In this document: positions 1 through 9,300 of the stretch, in pieces | How positions within the stretch are numbered: position 1 is the first letter of the stretch | Layout: each line of letters starts with the position of its first letter | DNA from: Desulfobacula sp. | Lineage (GTDB): Bacteria > Desulfobacterota > Desulfobacteria > Desulfobacterales > Desulfobacteraceae | Direction of reading: 5' to 3' | Assembly: GCA_023701135.1 (NCBI GenBank) | Contig: JAMPXP010000003.1 | Span: forward strand, 209,388-273,387 | Length of the DNA stretch: 64,000 nt | Made by a program: the position numbers and the translations under genes | Notes under the pieces: model-generated | What the model saw: only the letters and a program-made list of their open reading frames with translations | Told to the model about the DNA's origin: nothing | Database searches by the model: none

Positions 1-1181
1 AATTTTTTCTGGTCTTTGAAAATTTTATTGTCTTTTATCTGTATGACTCCTGTTTTTTCCGCCAGGGCAAAAAAATCCTTAAACCGGTTAAACCGGTCAT
101 CGGTAAGCAGGTGAATCTGGTTTAAAGCCAGGTTATCCGATAAAAAGCAGATTTTCCCGGAGGTCAGAAAAGCAATGGCCGCATATACCTTGCATTTGAA
201 TTCATAGATCTCAATCCCGTCTCTGCGATAGGGGAAATGCTTGAGGATGCAGGAAAGAATATGATCATAATTGATGCAGGTCATGGCATATACCGAGGTC
301 ATATATTGCTCCATGATCTGACCGGACAATTCCCTTGAGATCTGTTTGGAGCTGATGTCCTCGTCAAACCGGATCTTGCGTTTAACCGTGAGCATGCTTT
401 CATAATAGGGGTTGCTCAGATAACCTTTCATCCTGATGGGTTCCCCGAAACGAAGGGTGATGTCCACATCTGAAAACAGCATATTGCCTTCGGTCATCAG
501 TTCATCCATCACCCTTTTGGAGGGTTCTTTCATCACGATCCGGGCCATCCGGCTCAGGATATTTTCCCTGGGATTTGCGGGATAATAGGTAATATTGACC
601 GGAACAATGGCGGTTTCCTTTGAAAGGACAGGGTCAATATCCCGGATTTCAAATAATTTGACAAGCCTTTCAAATTCAGGCTCTCCCATGGTTTTCAATC
701 TTCTTAACCGTTCACGGAAAAACTCGCACCGCAAAGCGTGGATGGCGGCGCCGGTACGGGGCCGTTTTGCCTCTCCCTCTTCTGTCAGCCTGAACTGATC
801 CTGTTTCACCAGTTTTTTATTTTTGACCATCATGCCTTCGGGAAAAATGATCCAATGGGCATCCTGGGACAGGAGGGTTTTTAAAATCAGCTCATCCCGG
901 TGGGGGGCCTTTGTGGAAACCCCTCCAAGGTTGTCTATCAATCCCTTCAGCATGGGGATATCAAACAATTCCGCCGTTGCCAGGGAAAAAACCTTTTTGT
1001 GGGTGAGGTTATGAATATGGTAAGGCAGGAAAATGGTTTCGATCCTTGTGAAATGATTGGCGGTAAATATGATGGAACCATCTGGAATATTTTCTTTTCC
1101 AAAGATTTTGATCCGGGCCTTTGAAAACCCTGAAAAGGTTTTCATGGTATAACCGGATAATTCAAATACAAATTTGTTCAT
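1..1181 (-). CDS. PlsC-like lysophospholipid acyltransferase family protein, partial (C-terminus off the window)
   Basis: At least 393 residues are visible and the frame is still open at the window edge. The N-terminal part has the acyltransferase signature: NHFTRIE at residues 42-48 (an HX4E version of the usual HX4D) and FPEG at 113-116. Both are typical of 1-acyl-glycerol-3-phosphate acyltransferases, which acylate lysophospholipids at the inner membrane. The protein is much longer than a classical PlsC of about 245 residues. The extra C-terminal part is unrecognised, so the substrate is uncertain. The ATG at 1181 has an AAGG about 7 bases upstream. The gene is divergent from the tRNA-modification operon at 1327. 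Family call is solid; specific function is not. Confidence 0.8.
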   Translation of the reverse strand, partial: MNKFVFELSGYTMKTFSGFSKARIKIFGKENIPDGSIIFTANHFTRIETIFLPYHIHNLTHKKVFSLATAELFDIPMLKGLIDNLGGVSTKAPHRDELILKTLLSQDAHWIIFPEGMMVKNKKLVKQDQFRLTEEGEAKRPRTGAAIHALRCEFFRERLRRLKTMGEPEFERLVKLFEIRDIDPVLSKETAIVPVNITYYPANPRENILSRMARIVMKEPSKRVMDELMTEGNMLFSDVDITLRFGEPIRMKGYLSNPYYESMLTVKRKIRFDEDISSKQISRELSGQIMEQYMTSVYAMTCINYDHILSCILKHFPYRRDGIEIYEFKCKVYAAIAFLTSGKICFLSDNLALNQIHLLTDDRFNRFKDFFALAEKTGVIQIKDNKIFKDQKK

Positions 1182-1202
1182 GGACTTGCCTTTAAAACAG
1201 GA

Positions 1203-1231
1203 TTGTTAATCAATCGAACTTAATGTATAAC
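1203..1231 (+). promoter_or_regulatory. Candidate sigma-70 promoter of the NIL-ferredoxin/mnmA/mtaB operon
   Basis: TTGTTA (1203-1208) and TATAAC (1226-1231) are separated by 17 bases. Transcription would start near 1238, giving a leader of about 90 bases before the GTG at 1327. Read by eye only. Confidence 0.5.
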
Positions 1232-1234
1232 AAA

Positions 1235-1264
1235 ATTATGCTGTAATACGGATTGATCTTGCAA
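1235..1264 (-). promoter_or_regulatory. Candidate sigma-70 promoter of the PlsC-like gene
   Basis: On the minus strand TTGCAA (1264-1259) and CATAAT (1240-1235) are 18 bases apart, about 55 bases upstream of the ATG at 1181. It lies back to back with the plus-strand promoter at 1203-1231, as expected for divergent genes. Confidence 0.4.
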
Positions 1265-1326
1265 AGAATAAACCTTAATGTCAATTCTTTGTTAAAGAAA
1301 TTCTGATCTAAAACCGGAGGTTTGGC

Positions 1327-1758
1327 GTGTATTCAAAAATTGTTATACTCACTTTTCCAAGAGAGGTTGCACAGAAAGCACTGGTCTGTCAATTGACCCG
1401 GAAATATGACCTTTTGTTTAATATCCTGAGTGCCAAAATATCCAATAAAAAAGAAGGATATATGGTTCTGGAAATATCCTCTGTTTCAAGGGCGGCTTTT
1501 AATAAGGGGGTCAATTTTTTAAAGGAACAGGGCGTTTCCGTCTCAAGCCCGGAACACCGGATCTATAAAGATGAAGAGATCTGTACCCATTGCGGCGCCT
1601 GTACGGCGGTCTGCCCCACCGAAGCCCTGTATATCAAGCGGCCCCAGATGGAGGTCATTTTCGATCAGGAAAAATGCAGTGTGTGCGAGCTTTGTGTGGT
1701 GACCTGTCCGACCCGAGCCATGGGCCTTTTTTCAGCAGAAACCCAAGATGTTGCCTGA
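1327..1758 (+). CDS. NIL-domain 2x[4Fe-4S] ferredoxin
   Basis: A 143-residue protein in two parts. Residues 1-75 resemble the NIL domain, a small ACT-like fold also found at the C-terminus of methionine-transporter ATPases. Residues 80-140 are a bacterial-type dicluster ferredoxin with cysteines 86, 89, 92, 96 and 117, 120, 123, 127. The start is GTG, preceded by a strong GGAGG about 6 bases upstream. The TGA stop overlaps the ATG of mnmA by one base, so the two are probably translationally coupled. Related NIL-ferredoxins in anaerobes are linked to sulfur transfer for homocysteine synthesis. Here the context suggests supplying electrons or sulfur to tRNA thiolation or methylthiolation. That role is inferred. 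Confidence 0.88.
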   Translation: MYSKIVILTFPREVAQKALVCQLTRKYDLLFNILSAKISNKKEGYMVLEISSVSRAAFNKGVNFLKEQGVSVSSPEHRIYKDEEICTHCGACTAVCPTEALYIKRPQMEVIFDQEKCSVCELCVVTCPTRAMGLFSAETQDVA

Positions 1759-2801
1759 TGAGCCCTCCTGTCGTCGCCGTAGCATTAAGCGGAGGAATTG
1801 ATTCCCTTGTTTCCGGATACCTTTTAAAACAAAAATACAACCATGTCTTCGGCCTTCATTTTCGAACCGGCTATGAAAAAGACCCCGTTGATTCGTCTTT
1901 GCTTGAGAACCAACTGGGATTTCCCGTCTTCTGTGTGGATTTGTCCCAGGCCTTTGAAGAAAAAGTGGTCGCCTATTTTATCCGGACCTATCTGGAAGGA
2001 AAGACACCCAACCCCTGCATTGTCTGCAATAGGGAAATCAAATTCAAAGAACTCATGATCCGCGCCCGGAAAATGGGAGCCGATGTGCTTGCCACAGGCC
2101 ATTATGCCGCTGTTGTCAATTCTTTTTCCTTTCCTGAAAAAAAAACAGACCGGGCCTATCTTGAGAAAGCCAAGGACAGTGCAAAGGACCAGAGCTATTT
2201 TCTTTCCATGTTAACCCGGGACCAGCTTGAAAGAATCGTTTTCCCCCTGGCCGGAATGAAGAAAGAAGATGTCAAGACCTTTGCCCAAGCCAAAGGAATC
2301 AGGCCGATTCACCCCGGGGAAAGCCAGGATATCTGTTTTATCCATGACAATGATGTTTCGAAATTTATCCTGAAAAAACAAGCCATAAAATCCGAACCGG
2401 GCAATATCGTGGATATGGACGGCAAAATTGTAGGACGCCACACCGGACTTCATCAATTTACCATCGGCCAGCGCAAGGGCATCAATTCCCCGGCCCGTGA
2501 AGCCTATTACGTGAAGCGGATGGATATGGCAGCCAATATCCTGGAAGTGTGTTTTAAAAAAGACCTTTCCGTAAAACGCTTTCAGGTGAAAGAGATCAAC
2601 TGGAATGAGGAGGACCGGGAGACAGTCCCGGACATCATGACCAAAATCCGGTACAGCCACAGGGGAGCCCTGTCCACACTGATAATGAAGGGGTCTTCGG
2701 GAGAGGTGGTGTTCCATGAGGCCCAGAACGCCGTAACCCCCGGACAGGCAGCGGTGTTTTATCGAGGAGTCCGGGTGCTGGGGGCCGGCATCATCCAATG
2801 A
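1758..2801 (+). CDS. mnmA: tRNA-specific 2-thiouridylase MnmA
   Basis: A 347-residue enzyme that activates U34 of Lys, Glu and Gln tRNAs with ATP and inserts sulfur to give 2-thiouridine. The PP-loop SGGIDS is at residues 11-16. The two catalytic cysteines are visible as Cys87 (TPNPCIVCN) and Cys193 (ESQDICFI), 106 residues apart; E. coli MnmA has a similar spacing. The reading frame extends upstream inside the ferredoxin gene, but the start must be the ATG at 1758: homology begins there and the ATG overlaps the ferredoxin stop. It also overlaps mtaB by four bases (ATGA). Sulfur would come from a desulfurase relay not seen in this window. Confidence 0.95.
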   Translation: MSPPVVAVALSGGIDSLVSGYLLKQKYNHVFGLHFRTGYEKDPVDSSLLENQLGFPVFCVDLSQAFEEKVVAYFIRTYLEGKTPNPCIVCNREIKFKELMIRARKMGADVLATGHYAAVVNSFSFPEKKTDRAYLEKAKDSAKDQSYFLSMLTRDQLERIVFPLAGMKKEDVKTFAQAKGIRPIHPGESQDICFIHDNDVSKFILKKQAIKSEPGNIVDMDGKIVGRHTGLHQFTIGQRKGINSPAREAYYVKRMDMAANILEVCFKKDLSVKRFQVKEINWNEEDRETVPDIMTKIRYSHRGALSTLIMKGSSGEVVFHEAQNAVTPGQAAVFYRGVRVLGAGIIQ

Positions 2802-4105
2802 AAACATTTTTTATTCAAACCCTGGGCTGCAAGGTTAACCAATATGAAAGCGACGGCATTGCTTCCGGTCTTGAGGAAAGAGGATGGACCAAAGGGGAAA
2901 AAAATGCCGATGTGGTCATTGTCAATACCTGCGCCGTCACATCCAGGGCTGCCATGCAGTCCAGGCAGGCCATCCGGAAGATCATCCGGGAAAACCCCGA
3001 GGCAAAGGTCATTGTGACGGGCTGCCATGCCCAGACAGACCCCGAGGCCATCAAAAAAATAGACCACATCGACCACTTGGTCTGCCATCAGGATAAGCTC
3101 AAAATTGCCGATCACCTTACGTCAACCGGGGTTGACCCATTTTCTTTAAGATTCAGAAAAATAGACCGCACGGAATCAGACCCCTTTAAGGGATTTAACC
3201 ATGCCGTGAAAGGGGATATGACCCGGGCCTACCTGAAAATCCAGGATGGCTGCAATGCCTTTTGCACCTATTGCATTGTCCCCCATGCCCGGGGAGCCTC
3301 GGTGAGCATGCCGGAAAATGAGGTTCTCCGGCATTTAAGAGAATTGGGAGCCTCAGGGGTCAACGAAGTTATTGTCACAGGTATCCATGCCGGTATGTAC
3401 GGGCTGGATTTCAAGGAAAAATCATCCCTTCTGGAGCTTCTGACCCGGATTGATCGGGATAGACCTGTTTACAGGCTTAGACTCAGCTCCATCGAACCCT
3501 GTGAAATTAATGAAGGGATCATCCGCCTGGCAGGGCCCGGCCATATTTTATGCGATCATTTCCATATCCCGCTGCAATCCGGGGATGATGGTATTTTAAG
3601 AAAAATGAAGCGTCCCTACGATAGGTTCTTTTTTAAGGATATGGTTCAGATGATCCATGAAATCCTTCCCTTTGCCGGAATCGGTGTCGATACCCTCATC
3701 GGCTTTCCGACGGAAACCGACCGACAGTTCGAAAACACCTATGAATTAATCGAAAGCCTTCCCATATCCTATCTTCATGTCTTTCCCTTTTCCGCCCGGA
3801 AAGGAACCCCGGCCTATCATTTCGATCCAAAGGTGGATGAAAAAACCATCAAAGACAGGTGCGCCGGGATGCGCACCCTGGATAAAATAAAACGAAGGGA
3901 ATTTGTCGGCCGTAACCTGAATCAAAAACAGGAAGGACTTGTGCAGAATAAGCCGGATAAAAAAACCGGCATGCTCAAGGCCATTACCTCCAATTACCTC
4001 ACCGTTCTTCTGAAGGGCGGGCCTGAACTTTGCGGGAAAATCCTTGATCTTGTCCCTGAACAATGGGATAAAGACCTGATCATCAAAGGAAGGATATCAG
4101 AATAG
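2798..4105 (+). CDS. mtaB: tRNA (t6A37) methylthiotransferase MtaB
   Basis: A 435-residue radical SAM methylthiotransferase that converts t6A37 to ms2t6A37 in ANN-decoding tRNAs. The N-terminal MTTase domain carries the auxiliary cluster cysteines 11, 45 and 76 (TLGCKVNQYES at the start is characteristic). The radical SAM CX3CX2C is Cys152, Cys156 and Cys159 (CNAFCTYC). The last 60 or so residues correspond to a TRAM-like region. The start codon overlaps the mnmA stop, making a three-gene coupled operon with the NIL-ferredoxin. MiaB and RimO are the alternative family members; the TLGCKVNQ start favours MtaB. Confidence 0.92.
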   Translation: MKTFFIQTLGCKVNQYESDGIASGLEERGWTKGEKNADVVIVNTCAVTSRAAMQSRQAIRKIIRENPEAKVIVTGCHAQTDPEAIKKIDHIDHLVCHQDKLKIADHLTSTGVDPFSLRFRKIDRTESDPFKGFNHAVKGDMTRAYLKIQDGCNAFCTYCIVPHARGASVSMPENEVLRHLRELGASGVNEVIVTGIHAGMYGLDFKEKSSLLELLTRIDRDRPVYRLRLSSIEPCEINEGIIRLAGPGHILCDHFHIPLQSGDDGILRKMKRPYDRFFFKDMVQMIHEILPFAGIGVDTLIGFPTETDRQFENTYELIESLPISYLHVFPFSARKGTPAYHFDPKVDEKTIKDRCAGMRTLDKIKRREFVGRNLNQKQEGLVQNKPDKKTGMLKAITSNYLTVLLKGGPELCGKILDLVPEQWDKDLIIKGRISE

Positions 4106-4130
4106 ATTACAAAAGACTGGAGACCATACC

Positions 4131-5195
4131 ATGGAAGATGTTTATAAAAAACTGGCAGGCCATCTTGACCGGACCCCCAGCGGATTTCCCGAAACCAAAT
4201 CCGGGGTTGAACTCAGAATTCTAAAACAACTCTTTACGGAGGAGGAGGCAGATCTTGCCCTTTCCCTTGTAATGATGCCTGAATCTGTTGAAGCCATCGC
4301 CCAACGGGCCGGCAAAGATCCCGAACAAATTAAACCCATCCTCATTGAGATGGGGAAAAAGGGGACCATTATCCATGTCCGAAAAGACGGGGCCGACAGC
4401 TTTATGCTGCTTCAGTTCGTGGTGGGGATCTGGGAATACCAGGTCAACCGGCTGACCAAGGAACTGATCCGGGATTTCAATGAATATGTGCCCCATCTCA
4501 TTAAAAGCCAGTACAAAAATAAAACCCAGCAGCTCAGGGTGGTCCCCGTGGCCAAGGCCGTGAACACCGAACTGAATATCATGGATTATGAACAGGTGGA
4601 GAATATTATCCGGTCCCAGTCCAAAATCCTGGTGGCCCCCTGCATCTGCAGAAAAGAGCACAGTATCATGGGCAAGGGATGCGGCAAGCTCAGTGAGACC
4701 TGCCTGGTTTTCGGGGGCGGGGCCTATATTTACGAAAGCCGGGGCATCGGCCGGACCATCACCCAGGATGAAGCCCTGGACATTGTCCGGCAAGGGGTGA
4801 AACAGGGCCTGGTCCCCCAGCCCTCCAATGCCAAAAAACCCATGAATATCTGTCTCTGCTGCGACTGCTGCTGCCAGATCCTGAAAAATATCAAGGACTT
4901 TGAGGCGCCGGCCAAAATTGTCAGCTCCAATTTCCAGGCCCGGGTCAATCCGGAGGCCTGCACCGGATGCCAGGCCTGTGAAGAGATCTGCCCCATGGAT
5001 GCCATTCTGGTGGATGCAGAGGAAACCGTTGCCCGGGTTAATCTTGACCGATGCATCGGTTGCGGGTTGTGCGTTACCGTCTGTGAGTTTGATGCCGTGG
5101 CATTGAAGGATAAAAAGGCCACCGAACGAATCGAGCCCCCTGCCAACCTTGTTGAAACCTATATGAAAATTGCCCAGGAAAAAGGGCTGTTTTAA
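4131..5195 (+). CDS. Cysteine-rich iron-sulfur protein with winged-helix-like N-terminus and C-terminal dicluster ferredoxin
   Basis: A 354-residue protein I cannot name. Residues about 45-90 look like a winged helix. A middle region has Cys171, 173, 184 and 191 (CICR start), then a very cysteine-dense stretch (Cys241, 243, 244, 246, 247, 248). Residues 277-318 are two classical [4Fe-4S] motifs (277, 280, 283, 287 and 308, 311, 314, 318). It could therefore bind three or four clusters. It has no signal peptide, so it is probably cytoplasmic. A GGAG lies 8 bases before the ATG. It follows mtaB by 25 bases and is probably co-transcribed. Proteins of this layout occur in anaerobic Desulfobacterota and Archaea as redox or electron-carrier proteins; the partner is unknown. 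Confidence 0.8.
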   Translation: MEDVYKKLAGHLDRTPSGFPETKSGVELRILKQLFTEEEADLALSLVMMPESVEAIAQRAGKDPEQIKPILIEMGKKGTIIHVRKDGADSFMLLQFVVGIWEYQVNRLTKELIRDFNEYVPHLIKSQYKNKTQQLRVVPVAKAVNTELNIMDYEQVENIIRSQSKILVAPCICRKEHSIMGKGCGKLSETCLVFGGGAYIYESRGIGRTITQDEALDIVRQGVKQGLVPQPSNAKKPMNICLCCDCCCQILKNIKDFEAPAKIVSSNFQARVNPEACTGCQACEEICPMDAILVDAEETVARVNLDRCIGCGLCVTVCEFDAVALKDKKATERIEPPANLVETYMKIAQEKGLF

Positions 5196-5956
5196 AGGCC
5201 CCTTTCCTTTTTTATGGCGTCATAGGCTTCCTGGATTTCACTGAATTTGTCATTGGCAAATTTAATGAACTCTTCAGGAAGCCCCTTGGCTTCAATTTTA
5301 TCAGGATGGTATTCCGTGGCCAGCTTTCGGTATTGTCTTTTGATCTCTTCATCGGATGCGGTTTCATCACATTTTAACACTGCATAGTATTTATTGGTTT
5401 TTTTGACATATCTGGATTTAAACCGGTCATAATCCGAATCGGAATAGTTAAAAATTCTTGCGGCCGATAAAAGAATGGCCTCTTCATTATCGGTGATCTT
5501 CCCGTCCGCCGTCGAAACCCGCAAAAGGATGTCCATCATCAGGTCAATGATATTGGGCTGGGCCTTGAAGGTGGAATAAAACTGCAAGGCAAAACCTTCA
5601 AAGCTTTCAGGGGAATTCAGGGCCTGTTTAAAAATGCTGATGGCTGTTGATTGGCTGTTCAGGTCAAGATGGAGATCTTTTTTCATGAAGGTCTCTACGG
5701 CAGAGATTTCATTTTCCGATACCCTTCCGTCTGCTTTGCACAATTTGGCCAACATGGAAAAGACCGCCGTGAAAAATATAAGCTGGGCCTCTTCGTTTGA
5801 GGAAAGGGTTTCCCGGGTCCCTGGTTGAGACGACAGATAGAGGTCTTCCTTTTTATCAACAAAGGCATGTCCAAAGGCAGCCCCTGCTATTGCGCCAAGA
5901 GGCCCGCCCAAGGCAAATCCAATGGTTCCCCCTATCATTTTCCCAAACCAGCTCAT
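5192..5956 (-). CDS. DjlA-like co-chaperone: glycine-rich N-terminus, TerB domain, C-terminal J domain
   Basis: A 254-residue protein. Residues 6-32 are a Gly/Ala-rich hydrophobic segment. Residues 55-175 form a TerB-like helical domain (acidic KADGR and TADGK motifs at equivalent places in two halves). Residues 188-254 are a J domain with HPD at 217-219, which stimulates DnaK-type Hsp70. The order matches DjlA. The frame extends to 6025, but the ATG at 5956 has AAGGAAG just upstream and starts at the conserved hydrophobic segment. The stop overlaps that of the convergent iron-sulfur gene at 5192-5195. Confidence 0.85.
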   Translation of the reverse strand: MSWFGKMIGGTIGFALGGPLGAIAGAAFGHAFVDKKEDLYLSSQPGTRETLSSNEEAQLIFFTAVFSMLAKLCKADGRVSENEISAVETFMKKDLHLDLNSQSTAISIFKQALNSPESFEGFALQFYSTFKAQPNIIDLMMDILLRVSTADGKITDNEEAILLSAARIFNYSDSDYDRFKSRYVKKTNKYYAVLKCDETASDEEIKRQYRKLATEYHPDKIEAKGLPEEFIKFANDKFSEIQEAYDAIKKERGL

Positions 5957-6067
5957 CTTGCTTCCTTTCAAATAAAAAAATCCAATGTTTCTTGTATCAT
6001 AAACTAAAATTATATATAAACACAAAAGTCATTTGCGTCAAACGATTAACAGAACACCAGGAATGCC

Positions 6068-6331
6068 ATGCTCCTAAAAAAAACCATCGGAATAATCATT
6101 ATCCTTCTGAATATCGGAGGGATAGGATTTCTTCTGTATAGGGCAGGACTGATGGTGAAAGAAAAATATTTTAAAAAAGAACCGCCCTCCCCTGTTGCGG
6201 AGGAAATTCCTCCTGCTAAAGAACAAGGACCAACGATCCCCACCGACAATATCATAGAAGATGAGGACGATTTACTAAAAGATATGGATCTGTCGGATCT
6301 GGATAATCTGGATCTGGATGATTTTAAATAG
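6068..6331 (+). CDS. Small membrane-anchored protein with acidic C-terminal tail
   Basis: An 87-residue protein, unrecognised. One transmembrane segment spans residues 6-24. A Pro/Glu-rich linker follows, then a strongly acidic tail with repeated D-L-D steps (residues 65-87, ending in LDLDDFK). An AGGA lies about 5 bases before the ATG. It stands alone between two convergent or divergent minus-strand genes. The acidic tail could bind metal or a basic partner; that is a guess. Confidence 0.65.
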   Translation: MLLKKTIGIIIILLNIGGIGFLLYRAGLMVKEKYFKKEPPSPVAEEIPPAKEQGPTIPTDNIIEDEDDLLKDMDLSDLDNLDLDDFK

Positions 6332-6364
6332 GGAGGCTATCAGGGTTGAAAATAAGCTTAGCCA

Positions 6365-9300
6365 TTAAGCATTGTTTGGTTTCTTTTTCCAGTTTTTTTT
6401 GATCTTCTGCTTTTCTTTGACAGGAGCGCAGGTGGTTTCAATCCTGCCCTCACCGATTAACTCATCGATTTCCTTGTAGAAAGATGAGTCCGAAGCCGTA
6501 TGATAATCTCTGTCCAGTTTTATCGTCAGGGGCGCTGTCTGGTCGATTTCAATATTCAGATAGGTTGGGCATTCCCCGGGATATTTTTTAAAAATGACTT
6601 TCAGTTGCTCAAGGGTTGTCAAAGAGCTTTTTTCTGCATCAAGCTTGATAACGACCCCGTTTGCCCATTCTTCCGAGGCTTTTTCGATGGGAACGATTTT
6701 TTCTGCAATGAGTTTGACCATGTTTTCTTTTTTTTGAACCACAGCTTCCAGAATCACGATTTCCTCTGCAGCCAGATGCATATGAACTTCGGCATATAGA
6801 TCCGGGAAAACAACGACTTCAATATTGCCGGACTGGTCTTCAATGGCGGCAAAGGCCATCATATCGCCTTTTTTGGTTTTATGTATCTTTAAGGGTTTTA
6901 TGGTTCCGGCCATGCGGATGGTTCGTCCGTCGGAACAGTCATGGATGCTGACGGAATTGACGGATGCGTATTTTTGAATAAGGGGTTCATATTTATCCAA
7001 AGGATGCCCTGACACATAAAATCCAAGGGATTCCTTTTCAAAGGAGAGCCGCATATGATCCTCCCATTCTTCAATATCGGGAAGCATGGGTGTGCTCACC
7101 AGAACCCGGGCGCCCATATTGGAATCGGCAAACAGGTCAAGCTGGGCATCAGCCTTTTCCTTCTGGATTCTGGAACCATGATCCAGGGCGTCTTCCAGTA
7201 TGGCCATCATCTGACTGCGCTTGTTTTGGGTGGAATCAAAGGCTCCGCATTTGATCAGGGCCTCCACTACTTTTTTATTGACCTTGCCCACATTGACCCG
7301 TTCGCAGAAATCATAGAGATTTTTAAAGTCACCGTCCTTGTTTCGGTTTTCCACAATGGATTCAATGGCAGCCTCCCCGATATTTTTAACGGCAGCCAGG
7401 CCGAAGCGGATACAGCCGTCGGAAACCGTAAAATGGGCATTGCTTTTGTTGACATCCGGAGGAAGAACCTGAATGTGATGGGTTCGGCATTCTTCCATAT
7501 ATTTGATCACGGCATCGGAATTGCCTTTTTCACTGGTCATGAGGGCGGCAATGAATTCAAGGGCAAAATTTGCCTTTAAATAGGCCGTCTGATAGGCAAT
7601 GAGAGCATAGGCGGCGCTATGGGATTTGTTAAAGCCGTAGCCTCCGAATTTTTCCATCAAGTCGAACAGCTCAGACGCTTTTTTAAGATCCCGGTTGTTT
7701 TCCTTGGCGCCTTTCAGAAAAAGCTTCCGATGCTCTTCCATCATGGAGGCAATTTTCTTTCCCATGGCTTTTCTTAGACCGTCGGCATCGGCCATGGAAT
7801 AATTGGCCAAAACCCCGGCAATCTTCATGACCTGCTCCTGGTAAAGGATGACGCCATAGGTTTCCTTCAGGATGGGCTCCAGTTCGTCAAACAGGTAAAC
7901 AACGGGTTCTCGGCCATGTTTTCTCTCCACATAGGTGTCGGCCATGCCGCTGTCCAGAGGTCCGGGACGGTAAAGGGCCACCAGAGCCACGATATCCGAA
8001 AAGCTGCCGGGTTTCAGGCGCAGGATCAGATCTTTCATGCCTGAACTTTCAAGCTGGAACACGCCGGTGGTATCAGCCCTCTGAAGGAGTTCAAAGGTTT
8101 TCCCGTCCGTATAGTCCAGGTTCAAAAAATCCGGCGGGGTTTTGCCCTGGCTCCGGATGAGTTCCATGCAGTTTTTGATGACCGTAAGGTTTCGAAGTCC
8201 GAGGAAATCAAATTTGACCAGCCCTAGTTTTTCAACATAATTCATGTCAAACTGGGTCAGGGTCTCCCCGTCTTTTCCCTTGTACAACGGAAGGTATTCA
8301 TTCAGGGGTTTGTCCGACACCACAACCCCTGCCGCATGGGTGGAGGCATGCCGGGGCAGCCCCTCCAGAAGCATGGAGATCTCCAGCATCTGGGTCTTTT
8401 CTTTGGATTCCGAACATTTTTCCCGGATCATGGGGACTTCGTCAATGGCGGCGGCCAGGTTTTTGGCCGTATCCGGGATCATTTTGGCGATTTCATCCAC
8501 CTCCGATAAAAGAACGCCGATGGCCCTCCCTACATCCCGGATAACGGCTTTGGCCTTGAGTCTTCCAAAGGTAATAATCTGGCAGACATATTCCGGGCCG
8601 CCATACCGCTCAATTACATACTGATACACCTTATCCCGGCCTTCAATGCAGAAGTCCACATCAATATCCGGCATGCTGATGCGGGAAGGATTTAAAAACC
8701 GTTCAAAAATCAGACCGTGTTCAATGGGGTCAAGGGCGGTAATATCCATGGCATAGGCCACCATGGAACCGGCGGCCGACCCCCGTCCCGGACCCACAGG
8801 AACCCCTATTTTTCTGGAATATTCAATAAAATCAGCAACAATTAGAAAATACCCGGAAAACCCCATACCGAGGATAACGCCGATTTCATATTGAATCCGG
8901 TCCCTATAGACCTTTTCATCCAGATTCAGGCTGGAGGCCTTGATCAGTTTCAGCTTTCTTTCAAAGCCTTCCATGGCCCGGGTCCTAAAGAGGTCATCTT
9001 CGGATTCATCCGCAGACAAGGCATATCTGGGAAAATGATAGGTTTTGGTGTCAAATTCCACATTGCACCGGGATATGATTTCCCTGGTATTCTCAACGGC
9101 ATTGGGATAATGGCCGAGAGAGGCGATCATTTCATCGGCAGATTTGAAATAAAGCTGGTCTGAATCGAATTTGAACCGGTCTTTTTTATCAAAGGTGTCC
9201 CCGGTTTGTATGCAGAGCAGGATTTCATGGGCCTTGTCGTCTCCCTTGGAGAGATAATGGCAGTCATTGGTGGCCACCATGGGAATGGACAAACGCCTGC

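Noticed and set aside
2211..2807. Long antisense frame opposite mnmA (198 codons).
   Set aside because: It is a shadow of a clear MnmA gene on the plus strand, with no ribosome site or family motif.
7055..7579. Plus-strand frame of 174 codons inside dnaE.
   Set aside because: It is antisense to conserved DnaE sequence and shows only reverse-translated composition.
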